DNA of 13,177 nt from JAVBPB01 sp031549965 (lineage in GTDB: Bacteria > Bacillota > Clostridia > Lachnospirales > Lachnospiraceae), in assembly GCA_031549965.1 (NCBI GenBank), contig JAVBPB010000154.1:1-13177 (forward strand), written 5' to 3'. A program made the translations under genes and the position numbers. The first letter of the stretch is position 1; each line of letters opens with the position of its first letter. The notes beneath the pieces are model-generated. The model was given only the letters and a program-made list of their open reading frames with translations, was not told where the DNA came from and searched no databases. Of the stretch, positions 5,860 through 13,167 are shown in pieces.

Positions 5860-7611
5860 ATGGCGTTAGATGGACTAGTAATTTCAAATGTTGTCCATGA
5901 ATTAAAGGAGAAGCTGGTGCATGGAAAAATCACTAAAATTGCACAGCCTGAAGATGATGAATTAATTTTAACTGTAAAGAATAACAGAGAACAGTATAAG
6001 TTGTTGATTTCTGCTAGTGCAGGACTTCCACTTATTTATATTACTAATGAAAGTAAAGTTAATCCTATGACTGCTCCTAATTTTTGTATGCTTCTTAGAA
6101 AACATATAAATGGTGGAAAAATTCTAAGTATTAACCAACCTGGGCTTGAGAGAATTATTAATATAGAAATCGAGCATTTAAATGAGCTTGGTGATGTTTG
6201 TACAAAAGTTTTAGTTATTGAAATTATGGGAAAACATAGTAATATTATTTTTTGTGATGATAAAAATATGATTATTGATAGTATTAAGCATGTGTCTCAA
6301 ATGGTAAGTTCGGTTAGAGAGGTTTTGCCTGGAAGGGATTATTTTATACCTGCTACTCAGGAAAAATCAGATCCCCTTTCTTTAAATTTTGAAACTTATA
6401 AGGATTTTATTATTAGTAAACCTCTTTCTATTTCTAAGGCACTTTATTCCTCTTTAACTGGTATAAGTCCTTTGATTAGCGAAGAAATTTGCTCAAGAGC
6501 TTCTCTTGATTCAAATATTTCAATTAATGCTCTTTCTAATATAGAACAGCTTCACTTGTATAATACTTTTAATCAATTTATTGAAGATATTAAAAATGGA
6601 GATTATTCTCCAAATATTGTTTATAAGGATAATGAGCCAGTAGAGTTTTCTAGTACTAAATTGACTATTTATAAAGATTATGAGGTTAAAGATTTTGAAA
6701 GCGTCAGTAATCTTTTGGAAAATTATTATTCAACTAAGAATCAAATCACTAGAATTAGACAAAAATCAGTGGATTTAAGAAAAATTGTTAATAATGCTAT
6801 TGAAAGAACTCATAAGAAGTATCAGCTACAACTTAAGCAATTAAAGGATACTGATAAACGGGATAAATATAAGGTTTATGGAGAACTAATTAACACTTAT
6901 GGGTACAATTTAATTGAAGGTGTTAAGGAATTTGAAGCTTTAAACTATTATACTAATGAAAATATTACGATTCCTCTTGATCCTTTAATTTCTCCAAAAG
7001 AAAATGCTAAAAAGTATTTTGAAAAATATAACAAGCTTAAAAGAACCTTTGAGGCTTTGTCTTCTTTGATTGAAGAAACTAAAAATGAATTGATTCATCT
7101 AGAATCTATTAGTACTTCTCTTGATATAGCACTTTTGGAAGATGATTTAATTGAACTTAAGGAAGAACTTATGGATCACGGGTATATTAAAAGAAAATAT
7201 AGTAGTTCAAAAAAGAATAATAAAAAAGTTAAAAATACCAGTAAGCCTTTTCACTATATTTCTTCTGATGGTTTTCATATGTATGTTGGCAAAAATAATT
7301 TTCAAAATGATGAGCTTACGTTTAATTTTGCCATTGGTAATGATTGGTGGTTTCATGCTAAAGGTATTGCAGGTTCTCATGTTATTGTAAAAACTAATGG
7401 TAGTGAATTGCCTGATAAAACTTTTGAGGAGGCTGGAAGGCTTGCCGCTTACTATTCTAAAGCCAGAGATGCTAAAAAGGTTGAAATAGATTATACTGAG
7501 AAAAAAAATGTTAAAAAACCTAATGCTTCTAAACCGGGATTTGTGATTTATCATACTAATTATTCTTTGATTATTGAGCCTAAGATAGAGGATATTTTGC
7601 TATTGGTGTAG
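5860..7611 (+). CDS. rqcH: Rqc2-type ribosome quality control factor RqcH (NFACT/FbpA family)
   Basis: RqcH binds stalled 50S subunits carrying nascent chain-tRNA and recruits Ala-tRNA to add C-terminal alanine tails that mark the chain for degradation. The 583-residue protein has an NFACT-N domain from the start (MALDGLVISNVVHELKEKL, with FCMLLRKHINGGKI at 75-88), a long helical/coiled-coil middle (about 285-430) and the NFACT-R (DUF814) domain from about 463 (FHYISSDGFHMYVGKNN, NDWWFHAKGIAGSHVI, SKPGFVIYHTNYSL). The ATG at 5860, preceded by GGAAGGAAGTG, starts the family sequence; an open frame runs 7 codons further up. The conserved Asp-Arg pair of NFACT-N (D97-R98 in B. subtilis) reads E97-R98 here. 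The gene is divergent from yicC. It has also been named FbpA/YloA; adhesin function is doubtful. Confidence 0.94.
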   Translation: MALDGLVISNVVHELKEKLVHGKITKIAQPEDDELILTVKNNREQYKLLISASAGLPLIYITNESKVNPMTAPNFCMLLRKHINGGKILSINQPGLERIINIEIEHLNELGDVCTKVLVIEIMGKHSNIIFCDDKNMIIDSIKHVSQMVSSVREVLPGRDYFIPATQEKSDPLSLNFETYKDFIISKPLSISKALYSSLTGISPLISEEICSRASLDSNISINALSNIEQLHLYNTFNQFIEDIKNGDYSPNIVYKDNEPVEFSSTKLTIYKDYEVKDFESVSNLLENYYSTKNQITRIRQKSVDLRKIVNNAIERTHKKYQLQLKQLKDTDKRDKYKVYGELINTYGYNLIEGVKEFEALNYYTNENITIPLDPLISPKENAKKYFEKYNKLKRTFEALSSLIEETKNELIHLESISTSLDIALLEDDLIELKEELMDHGYIKRKYSSSKKNNKKVKNTSKPFHYISSDGFHMYVGKNNFQNDELTFNFAIGNDWWFHAKGIAGSHVIVKTNGSELPDKTFEEAGRLAAYYSKARDAKKVEIDYTEKKNVKKPNASKPGFVIYHTNYSLIIEPKIEDILLLV

Positions 7612-7667
7612 GGGGTCTTTGAACTTTAGGTTTTTTATATGTTATGCTTTGCACTTTAGGTTTCTCA

Positions 7668-7800
7668 CCCCAAGAAGTGAATTATAAGGCTGTGAAAAGT
7701 CAGAAGTGCCGAACAATTCCAATGAGCCTATGAAAAAACCATAGTCTCATTTCCATGGCACTTAATGACTTTTCACAGCCTTATAATTCACTTCTTGGGG
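7668..7800 (-). repeat. Long perfect-armed palindrome with conserved core, copy 2 (HP2)
   Basis: The 35-bp arm at 7668-7702 is the exact reverse complement of 7766-7800. Read on the minus strand, the interior matches copy 1 at 5-138: the same TT/C bulge, then a 7-bp stem AAGTGCC / GGCACTT, then CCATGGAAATGAGACTATG, a T-rich loop and CATAGGCTCATTGGAAT. The arms agree with copy 1 at 21 of 35 positions; the other 14 differ, and each change is matched on the partner strand. Three more paired changes lie in the inner stem. It is in the opposite orientation to copy 1 and is followed at once by the tail repeat. Confidence 0.9.
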
Positions 7801-7845
7801 AGATTTAGTTTTTGAGGCAAAGCTGGGATTCATGAATTTACTTTT
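7793..7845 (+). repeat. Tail repeat, copy B
   Basis: Starts within the last bases of the palindrome (CTTGGGGAGATTTAG) and runs through TTTTTGAGGCAAAGCTGGG and ATTCATGAATTTACTTTT. It aligns closely with 329-380. Its position directly against the hairpin suggests that hairpin and tail form one element of about 180 bases. Confidence 0.65.
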
Positions 7846-7897
7846 ATGTTTTTGATTTGATGTTGGTTTTTTTTATTAAATTGTTTGGAGGTTATTT

Positions 7898-8716
7898 ATG
7901 ATTTTAGCGGATTATCATTTACATACGGATTTTTCTAGTGATTCTAATACTCCTATGGAATTAATGGTTGAAAATGCTATTGATAGGGGACTTAAGACTA
8001 TTTGTTTTACGGATCATATGGATCTTGATTATCCAGTGCAAATTGTTAATGGAGTTACTTTTGATTTTCAATTGGATATTAATAGGTATGTTAATAAGAT
8101 TAGTGAAGTTAAAAAAATATATTCGGATAAGATTGAAATTTTTTCTGGAATTGAATTAGGTATGCAGCCTTATTTAGCTGATAGGTATAGGAATGTTTTA
8201 AAGGATTATGATTTTGATTTTATATTATCTTCTTCTCATTTGATATATGGTGTTGATCCTTATTATAAGGAGTTTTGGGATGAACATGATACGGATACTG
8301 TTTATAGGGAGTATTTTGAGGAAATTTCTGAGAATGTTAAAAATTTTTCGGATTTTAATGTTTATGGTCATATTGATTATATTGTTAGATATGGACCAGA
8401 AAGGAATGCTTTTTATACTTATGAAAAGTTTGCTGATGTAATTGATTATGCTTTAAAGACTATTATTGAAAATGGAAAAGGTATCGAGGTTAATTCTTCT
8501 GGGTTTAAGTATAAATTAGGGTTTCCTCATCCACAAACTGATGTTCTTAGAAGGTACAGGGAACTTGGGGGGGAAATTATTACTATTGGCTCTGATGCTC
8601 ATGTGCCGGAATTTATTTCTTATGAATTTGAAACTGTAAGAGAAATCTTATTGTCAGTTGGATTTAAGTATTATACCACATTTTGTAAAAGACTTTCTAA
8701 ATTTCATAAATTATAG
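7898..8716 (+). CDS. HisJ-type PHP phosphatase (histidinol-phosphatase family)
   Basis: A metal-dependent phosphoesterase of the PHP superfamily; HisJ members hydrolyse histidinol phosphate in histidine synthesis. The 272-residue product begins DYHLHTDFSSDS (5-16) with the metal ligands H7 and H9. It continues with FTDHMD (H40), SGIELG (E86), SSSHLI (H114), GHIDYI (H158) and GSDAH (D233, H235), so the full set of PHP ligands is present. GGAGG lies 7 bases before the ATG. No other his genes are nearby, so the substrate is uncertain and a more general sugar- or nucleotide-phosphatase role is possible. The coding strand is notably T-rich. The palindrome element separates it from rqcH. Confidence 0.85.
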   Translation: MILADYHLHTDFSSDSNTPMELMVENAIDRGLKTICFTDHMDLDYPVQIVNGVTFDFQLDINRYVNKISEVKKIYSDKIEIFSGIELGMQPYLADRYRNVLKDYDFDFILSSSHLIYGVDPYYKEFWDEHDTDTVYREYFEEISENVKNFSDFNVYGHIDYIVRYGPERNAFYTYEKFADVIDYALKTIIENGKGIEVNSSGFKYKLGFPHPQTDVLRRYRELGGEIITIGSDAHVPEFISYEFETVREILLSVGFKYYTTFCKRLSKFHKL

Positions 8717-8954
8717 TTTGCAATAGTATGTAATTTAGTATATACCGAAAGTTTGAAATGCTTGAAGAAAGGACCAACATAAGTGGAATTTTTTAGGTTC
8801 AATCCTATGTTGGATATTACCTTTCTTTATTGTGTTTATAGTAACTTTTAACTTACTGACTTTTTGTATTGTTTTCAAAGTTTGCATTTTTTTATTATTG
8901 AGATCATTGATATTTATTTCGATGATCATTGTGCAAATTATTTTATCATACACT
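8717..8954. other. Convergent intergenic region
   Basis: The 238 bases between the PHP gene and the convergent kinase gene are AT-rich. Apart from the hairpin at 8767-8825 I see nothing in them. A 72-codon open frame on the minus strand (8953-8735) covers the hairpin, lacks a ribosome binding site and has a composition unlike its neighbours. Confidence 0.5.
8767..8825. terminator. Probable two-way terminator hairpin
   Basis: CCAACATA (8774-8781) pairs with TATGTTGG (8806-8813), and an outer stem GAAAGG (8767-8772) pairs with CCTTTC (8820-8825) across a bulge. On the plus strand TTTATTGTGTTT follows. It lies between two converging genes, where a shared terminator is expected, but the T-tracts are poor. 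Confidence 0.5.
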
Positions 8955-9506
8955 TTATTGATTATTCTCCAAGAAATCTTGTGCCTGACATATTAAATAA
9001 TCGTAATCAACATTTGAGAAAATGGTTGAATCTACATTTATCATTTTTCCAATTTTAATCTCACCCAAGGTCTTTTGACTATCTATAAATTCATCTACTG
9101 ATACAGTACATGCTGTATGAACCCAATGCCTTATCTGATCTCTTTCAATGTAGCGTTTATATAAAGTCTGTAAATCACCTTTAAAAAGATAAGTTAAGCA
9201 TTCACTTTTATATTTATTGATCAGATTTCTCAGCTTTTCTATTTCATGTTCTTTAAAATTTGCCTCTAAAATAAAATTTACATTTGCTTTTAGGAGTTCT
9301 TCAGCCATAAATATCATTAATGAAACTGTAGTTGTACTAAGCTTTGGTATGGTGCTTGTTTGCTCTGAGCCTATATTGTCACCAAGACATTCCTTTAGTG
9401 TATCTTTATTTAAACTTGGAATATGAATTTTCTCTGAAAGTATTTGGGAAAAAGTTGATTTTCCAGTTGCACAATATCCACTAATTAATATTATTTTAGC
9501 TGACAT
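8955..9506 (-). CDS. Small P-loop kinase-like ATP-binding protein (AAA_33 type)
   Basis: I do not recognise a specific function. The 183-residue protein opens with a beta strand and Walker A, ISGYCATGKST (8-18), followed by IPSLNKDTLKE, the place where related small-molecule kinases have their acceptor-binding aspartate (D35 here). A Walker-B-like strand NVNFILEANF is at about 76-85, and an arginine-rich lid, YKRYIERDQIRHW, at about 116-128. This is the layout of the AAA_33 group, which includes nucleoside/sugar kinases, zeta-toxin-like and chloramphenicol phosphotransferase-like enzymes. GGAGG stands 7 bases before the ATG. It lies 50 bases after mnmA on the same strand with no clear terminator between, so it may be the last gene of the isc operon. 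No antitoxin-like neighbour is seen. Confidence 0.75.
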   Translation of the reverse strand: MSAKIILISGYCATGKSTFSQILSEKIHIPSLNKDTLKECLGDNIGSEQTSTIPKLSTTTVSLMIFMAEELLKANVNFILEANFKEHEIEKLRNLINKYKSECLTYLFKGDLQTLYKRYIERDQIRHWVHTACTVSVDEFIDSQKTLGEIKIGKMINVDSTIFSNVDYDYLICQAQDFLENNQ

Positions 9507-9556
9507 TTTAATTCCTCCATATTGATAAGATAAATTTGTAATATTTGCAAGAATTC

Positions 9557-10636
9557 CTATCTAATAATAGTCCCCCCGCCAACAACAAAGTCCCCATCAT
9601 AAAGTACAAGAGCCTGTCCAGGCGTAATGGCTCTTTGTGGTTCATCGAATATACACTCTAATGTATCCTCTCCTATGATTCTAATTGTGCAAGGAGAGCC
9701 TTTATGGCTGTATCTGACTTTTCCGGTAACTTTCATTTCTTTATCTAACGATTCTATTGACATAAAATTTAACTTGTTAGCTAATACCCTGTTTGAAAAT
9801 ACATCTTCTGGTTCTCCAATTACAACCTCATTAGTTTCTGGTCTTATTTCAACTACAAAAACTGGTTTACCCATTGAAAGATTTAATCCTTTTCTTTGAC
9901 CGATTGTGTAGTGAGTAATTCCTTTATGTTTTCCTATTATTTCACCGGATAAATTTACAAAGTTTCCTTCTTTTATTTCTTTATCTGTATTTTCATCAAT
10001 AAATTTAGCATAATCATTATCTGGAATGAAACATATTTCCTGACTGTCGGGTTTGTATGCTACTGAAAGATTAATGTCTCTGGCTATATTTCTTATTTCG
10101 TCTTTAGTGTATTGTCCTACTGGCATTATTGTATGTTCCAGTTGGTATTGATTTAGGTTGTATAATGCATATGTTTGATCTTTTTCTGTGGTAATGGATT
10201 TTTTTAGGGTGTATCTTCCATTATCAAGTTTTACTACCTGTGCATAATGGCCAGTGGCAATGTAATCTGCACCAAGACTTAGGCTTCTTTTTAGTAATGC
10301 TTCCCATTTTACATATCTGTTACATGCAATGCAAGGATTTGGGGTTCTTCCTTCTAAGTATTCATTTACGAAATAGTCCATTACATTTTTCTTAAAATCA
10401 TCTTTAAAATTCATAACGTAATATGATATTCCTAGATTATTTGCAACTCTTCTCGCATCATCTACTGCACTAAGTCCGCAACAGCCACCATTTTCTTCTT
10501 GAATCTCTGATTCCTCATCCTGCCAAATCTGCATAGTAACTCCAATAACTTCATATCCTGCCTCTTTTAAAAGGTATGCTGCTACTGATGAATCAACCCC
10601 ACCTGACATTCCAACAACAACTTTTTTCTTATTCAT
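9557..10636 (-). CDS. mnmA: tRNA-specific 2-thiouridylase MnmA
   Basis: MnmA thiolates U34 of Lys, Glu and Gln tRNAs using sulfur delivered from a cysteine desulfurase and ATP for adenylation. The 359-residue protein has the PP-loop GMSGGVDSSVAA (9-20), GGCCGLSAVDDARRVA (50-65), the first catalytic cysteine C102 in NPCIACNRYVKW, ATGHYAQ (127-133) and the second catalytic cysteine C202 in DSQEICFIP. The C-terminal beta-barrel region is complete to the end. AAGGAGA lies about 7 bases before the ATG. It follows iscU by 27 bases. The operon contains only one cysteine desulfurase, which probably feeds both MnmA and IscU. Confidence 0.97.
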   Translation of the reverse strand: MNKKKVVVGMSGGVDSSVAAYLLKEAGYEVIGVTMQIWQDEESEIQEENGGCCGLSAVDDARRVANNLGISYYVMNFKDDFKKNVMDYFVNEYLEGRTPNPCIACNRYVKWEALLKRSLSLGADYIATGHYAQVVKLDNGRYTLKKSITTEKDQTYALYNLNQYQLEHTIMPVGQYTKDEIRNIARDINLSVAYKPDSQEICFIPDNDYAKFIDENTDKEIKEGNFVNLSGEIIGKHKGITHYTIGQRKGLNLSMGKPVFVVEIRPETNEVVIGEPEDVFSNRVLANKLNFMSIESLDKEMKVTGKVRYSHKGSPCTIRIIGEDTLECIFDEPQRAITPGQALVLYDGDFVVGGGTIIR

Positions 10637-10663
10637 GGATACTCTCCTTAGTGCAAATATAAT

Positions 10664-11095
10664 TTAATATTCTTCTTCAACTGCTTCTTCTTCGCTTTCT
10701 TTTGGTTCTTTTAGCCCTTCAATTGTAAGGTTGTTTTTCTTTGCATAGTCCCATAATGCTGCGTGGATTGCTTCTTCTGCAAGTAAAGAACAGTGAACTT
10801 TTACTGGAGGAAGTCCGTCAAGGGCATCCATTACTGCTTTATTGGTTACAAGTAAAGCTTCATTTACTGTTTTGCCTTTTACAAGTTCAGTTGCCATACT
10901 GCTTGTTGCTACAGCCGCCCCACAACCAAAAGTTTTAAATTTTACATCGTTTATAATTCCATTATCTATATCTAAAAATATTCTCATGATATCACCACAT
11001 TTTGCGTTACCTACTGTACCAACGCCACTTGCATTTTCAATTTCTCCTACGTTCCTTGGATTAGTAAAATGATCCATTACTTTTTCACTATACAT
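10664..11095 (-). CDS. iscU: Fe-S cluster scaffold IscU (NifU-like)
   Basis: Scaffold on which Fe-S clusters are built from iron and IscS-derived sulfur. The 143-residue protein has all three ligand cysteines, C33 in NAKCGD, C58 in TFGCGAA and C102 in VHCSLLAEEAI, with D35 beside the first. The motif LPPVKVHCS is the IscU/NifU type and differs from SufU, which has a zinc-binding insertion. After residue 130 comes an acidic tail (EPKESEEEAVEEEY) that goes beyond the core fold. GGAGG lies 7 bases before the ATG. It follows iscS after a 110-base gap in which I see no terminator or promoter of note. No hscBA or fdx genes follow, as is usual in Clostridia. Confidence 0.95.
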   Translation of the reverse strand: MYSEKVMDHFTNPRNVGEIENASGVGTVGNAKCGDIMRIFLDIDNGIINDVKFKTFGCGAAVATSSMATELVKGKTVNEALLVTNKAVMDALDGLPPVKVHCSLLAEEAIHAALWDYAKKNNLTIEGLKEPKESEEEAVEEEY

Positions 11096-11205
11096 TGCTT
11101 TTCCTCCTATATACCTACCTCTAAATAATAAATTCAGAGTTTTTGGTTAGTTTATTACTCAACTATCTCACCTTTTTAAATAGATTTGACGTTAAGCATA
11201 TTTTT

Positions 11206-12396
11206 TTAGTTTGATTTTTTGCCTTCTTTTATAAAGTCTTCATATAAAGGAGACATGTCTCTTAGCTTTTGAACTATTTCCTTGATTTTTTCAACTACGT
11301 AATCTATTTCTTCCTCTGTTGTTGAATCACTTAAAGTAAGTCGTAGGGAACCATGGGCTATTTCGTGGGGAAGTCCGATTCCTAGTAATACATGGGACGG
11401 ATCAAGGGAGCCGGAAGTACATGCTGAACCGCTGGAGCCACATATGTTTTGCATGTCTAACATAATTAATAGTGATTCACCTTCTATAAATTGAAAGCTA
11501 AAATTAGTATTATTTGGGAGTCTTTTTTCTCTGTGTCCATTTAATCTTACATATGGAACTTCTGATAAAACACGATTTATAAGCTTTTCACGTAAGGCAA
11601 TTTCTTTTTCCTGTCTTTCTTTCATTGTACTTACTGCAATTTCTACAGCTTTTCCAAATCCAACTATAGCTGGAACATTTTCTGTACCTGCACGTCTTTT
11701 TCTTTCCTGACCACCGCCGTGAATTAAGGATTTTAGTTTTAAACCTTTTTTGATATATAAAAAGCCAATTCCTTTAGGTCCATTTATCTTATGACCGCTT
11801 GTACTTAGCATGTCTATATTCATATCATTAACATTAATTTCTACCTGACAATAAGCTTGTACTGCATCTGTGTGAAATAATACACCATGTTTTTTTGCTA
11901 TTTTTCCTATTTCTTCAATTGGTTCAATAGTTCCAATTTCGTTGTTTGCAAACATTATTGAGATTAATATGGTAGTTGGTTTGATTGCCTTTTCTAATTC
12001 ATCTAATTTTATTAAACCATTTTCGTCTACATCTAAATATGTTACTTCAAAACCATTTTTTTCAAGATATTCACAGGTATGCAAAATCGCATGATGTTCT
12101 ATTTTTGATGTAATTATATGATTTCCTTTATTCTTATAAGCTTCTGCTGTGGCTTTTAATGCCCAGTTATCTGATTCTGTACCCCCTGCTGTAAAATAAA
12201 TATCCTGTGACTGTGCACCAAGGGATTTTGCTATTATATCTCTTGCATCATTAACAGCATTCTTGTTTTGTGAAGCAAACTCATATATACTTGATGGATT
12301 GCCAAAATTTTCAGTAAAGTATGGTAACATTGCTTTTACTACTTCAGGTCTTGTAGCAGTAGTTGCAGCATTGTCTAAATATATCTTCTTTTCCAT
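11206..12396 (-). CDS. iscS: Cysteine desulfurase (IscS/NifS)
   Basis: PLP enzyme that takes sulfur from cysteine as a persulfide and hands it to IscU and probably MnmA. The 396-residue protein starts with MEKKIYLDNAATT. It shows the PLP-region histidines EHHA (100-103), D177 and Q180 in HTDAVQAY, the PLP lysine K203 in STSGHKINGPKG, RRAGTENVP (235-242) and the catalytic loop cysteine C326 in GSSGSACTSGSLDPSHVL, the long-loop class I type. AAGGAGTG lies 8 bases before the ATG. It is 19 bases after iscR. The name nifS is used for the same clostridial gene; no nitrogenase genes are in view, so iscS is preferred. Confidence 0.96.
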   Translation of the reverse strand: MEKKIYLDNAATTATRPEVVKAMLPYFTENFGNPSSIYEFASQNKNAVNDARDIIAKSLGAQSQDIYFTAGGTESDNWALKATAEAYKNKGNHIITSKIEHHAILHTCEYLEKNGFEVTYLDVDENGLIKLDELEKAIKPTTILISIMFANNEIGTIEPIEEIGKIAKKHGVLFHTDAVQAYCQVEINVNDMNIDMLSTSGHKINGPKGIGFLYIKKGLKLKSLIHGGGQERKRRAGTENVPAIVGFGKAVEIAVSTMKERQEKEIALREKLINRVLSEVPYVRLNGHREKRLPNNTNFSFQFIEGESLLIMLDMQNICGSSGSACTSGSLDPSHVLLGIGLPHEIAHGSLRLTLSDSTTEEEIDYVVEKIKEIVQKLRDMSPLYEDFIKEGKKSN

Positions 12397-12415
12397 TTAT
12401 ATCACTCCTTATTGG

Positions 12416-12871
12416 TTAAATATCACACTGTCTGTTTATTAAACTTTCTTTTTGAATATTTTTGCTTTCTTCTACTAATTCAGATAACAATATTTCGTCA
12501 ACAGCACTATTTATACTATCACTTATACGCTTCCATACATATTTAGTTACACATATATCTGAACCACTACAAGGGGATTCTCCTGTTATTTCGCTACAAT
12601 CTACAGGATGTAAATCTCCTTCCAAAGCTCTTAAAATGTCTCCCACTGAAATATCTTTTGCACTTTTGGCAAGAATATATCCTCCTTGGGAACCTCTTAT
12701 ACTATTAACTAAACCAGCCTTTTTTAATTTTGCTATTAGCTGTTCTAAATAGCTTTCTGATATGGCTTGTCTTTCTCCTATACTGCTGATAGATACGGCT
12801 TCCTCTTCACAGTTTAGTGCAAGATCAACCATTGCTCTAAGTCCGTATCTTCCCTTTGTGGATAGTTTCAC
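12416..12871 (-). CDS. iscR: Rrf2-family Fe-S regulator IscR
   Basis: Transcription factor that senses Fe-S status and controls the isc genes. The 151-residue protein begins KLSTKGRYGLRAMVDLAL, has the winged helix-turn-helix (ISSIGERQAISESYLEQLIAKLKKAGLV, about 28-55) and the wing RGSQGGY (59-65), then three cysteines C92, C101 and C107 that can hold a cluster, spaced x8 and x5 (E. coli IscR has x5 and x5). The fourth E. coli ligand, H107, corresponds to K110 here. The presence of the cysteines separates it from CymR. The start is GTG with AGGTG a few bases upstream. It heads the operon, and a dyad in its own leader suggests autoregulation. Confidence 0.93.
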   Translation of the reverse strand: MKLSTKGRYGLRAMVDLALNCEEEAVSISSIGERQAISESYLEQLIAKLKKAGLVNSIRGSQGGYILAKSAKDISVGDILRALEGDLHPVDCSEITGESPCSGSDICVTKYVWKRISDSINSAVDEILLSELVEESKNIQKESLINRQCDI

Positions 12872-12886
12872 TCAATCACCTCATTT

Positions 12887-12911
12887 AATTCCGAGTAAAT
12901 TTGTCGGATAT
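12887..12911. promoter_or_regulatory. IscR type 1-like operator
   Basis: A dyad with half-sites CCGAG and TGTCGG around AAATTT lies just downstream of the expected transcription start. Compared by eye with the E. coli type 1 IscR consensus it matches 19 of 25 positions, including both GA/TC cores and the central A/T block. Its place between promoter and ribosome binding site fits repression by IscR. Confidence 0.65.
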
Positions 12912-12920
12912 CATGGTATA

Positions 12921-12949
12921 ATGATAACACTTAGGGTTTTAAATGTCAA
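12921..12949 (-). promoter_or_regulatory. Promoter of the isc operon
   Basis: On the minus strand a perfect TTGACA (12949-12944), a 17-base spacer and TATCAT (12926-12921), with an extended TG element just before the -10. Transcription would begin near 12914, at the edge of the IscR-like dyad, and would leave a leader of about 43 bases before the iscR GTG. Confidence 0.8.
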
Positions 12950-13013
12950 GACGTTTAATGTATTTTTTTGTAATCAATTTGGAGTTGTGTTACTATTCAC
13001 TGCCAATCTTGCT

Positions 13014-13060
13014 GACTTAAGGTTTTTGTCCTACGAACGCTCAATGTCGTCAACTTAAGG
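13014..13060 (+). repeat. Right copy of the ~38-bp end repeat
   Basis: ACTTAAGG occurs at 13015 and again at 13053, a period of 38 bases. Between them are TTTTTGTCC, TACGAACGC and TCAATGTCGTC, all of which appear with few changes on the minus strand of 161-197. The second unit degenerates after ACTTAAGG-ATTTTATG. CTTAAG is itself a palindrome. I do not recognise the repeat family. Confidence 0.6.
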
Positions 13061-13150
13061 ATTTTATGTTTCAATTTACAACCTAGTTAAGGTTAACCTC
13101 TTAAAATTGCTTAATTTAGATTATCGAATTATTTCAGATAAATATGAATT

Positions 13151-13167
13151 TATATATATCCAATTGT
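13151..13167 (-). repeat. 17-bp word, right copy
   Basis: The minus strand reads ACAATTGGATATATATA, identical to 257-273. Relative to the 38-bp repeat its order differs at the two ends: on the strand reading ACGACATTG, it lies after the repeat at the left end and before it at the right end. The two repeats are therefore probably independent modules. Confidence 0.5.

Larger units (their letters stand above)
7612..7897. other. Intergenic region holding palindrome copy 2 and tail repeat
   Basis: The 286 bases between rqcH and the PHP gene contain no open frame worth calling. They hold two copies of ACTTTAGGTTT (7623-7633 and 7653-7663), the palindrome at 7668-7800, the tail repeat at 7793-7845, and then an AT-rich stretch with the ribosome binding site of the next gene. 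The palindrome, followed by AGATTTAGTTTTT, could end rqcH transcription. No convincing promoter for the PHP gene is seen. Confidence 0.6.

Noticed and set aside
7151..7554. Open frames inside rqcH in other frames and strand (7151-7390 and 7207-7554)
   Set aside because: They lie entirely within the well-supported NFACT-R coding region and have hydrophobic or low-complexity products typical of shadow frames.
8735..8953. 72-codon open frame on the minus strand directly after the kinase gene
   Set aside because: It overlaps the terminator-like hairpin, lacks a ribosome binding site, and its composition reads as AT-rich non-coding DNA.
12762..13058. 98-codon plus-strand open frame at the right end
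   Set aside because: It runs across the start of iscR, the isc promoter, the operator and the repeat unit, so it cannot be a real gene.
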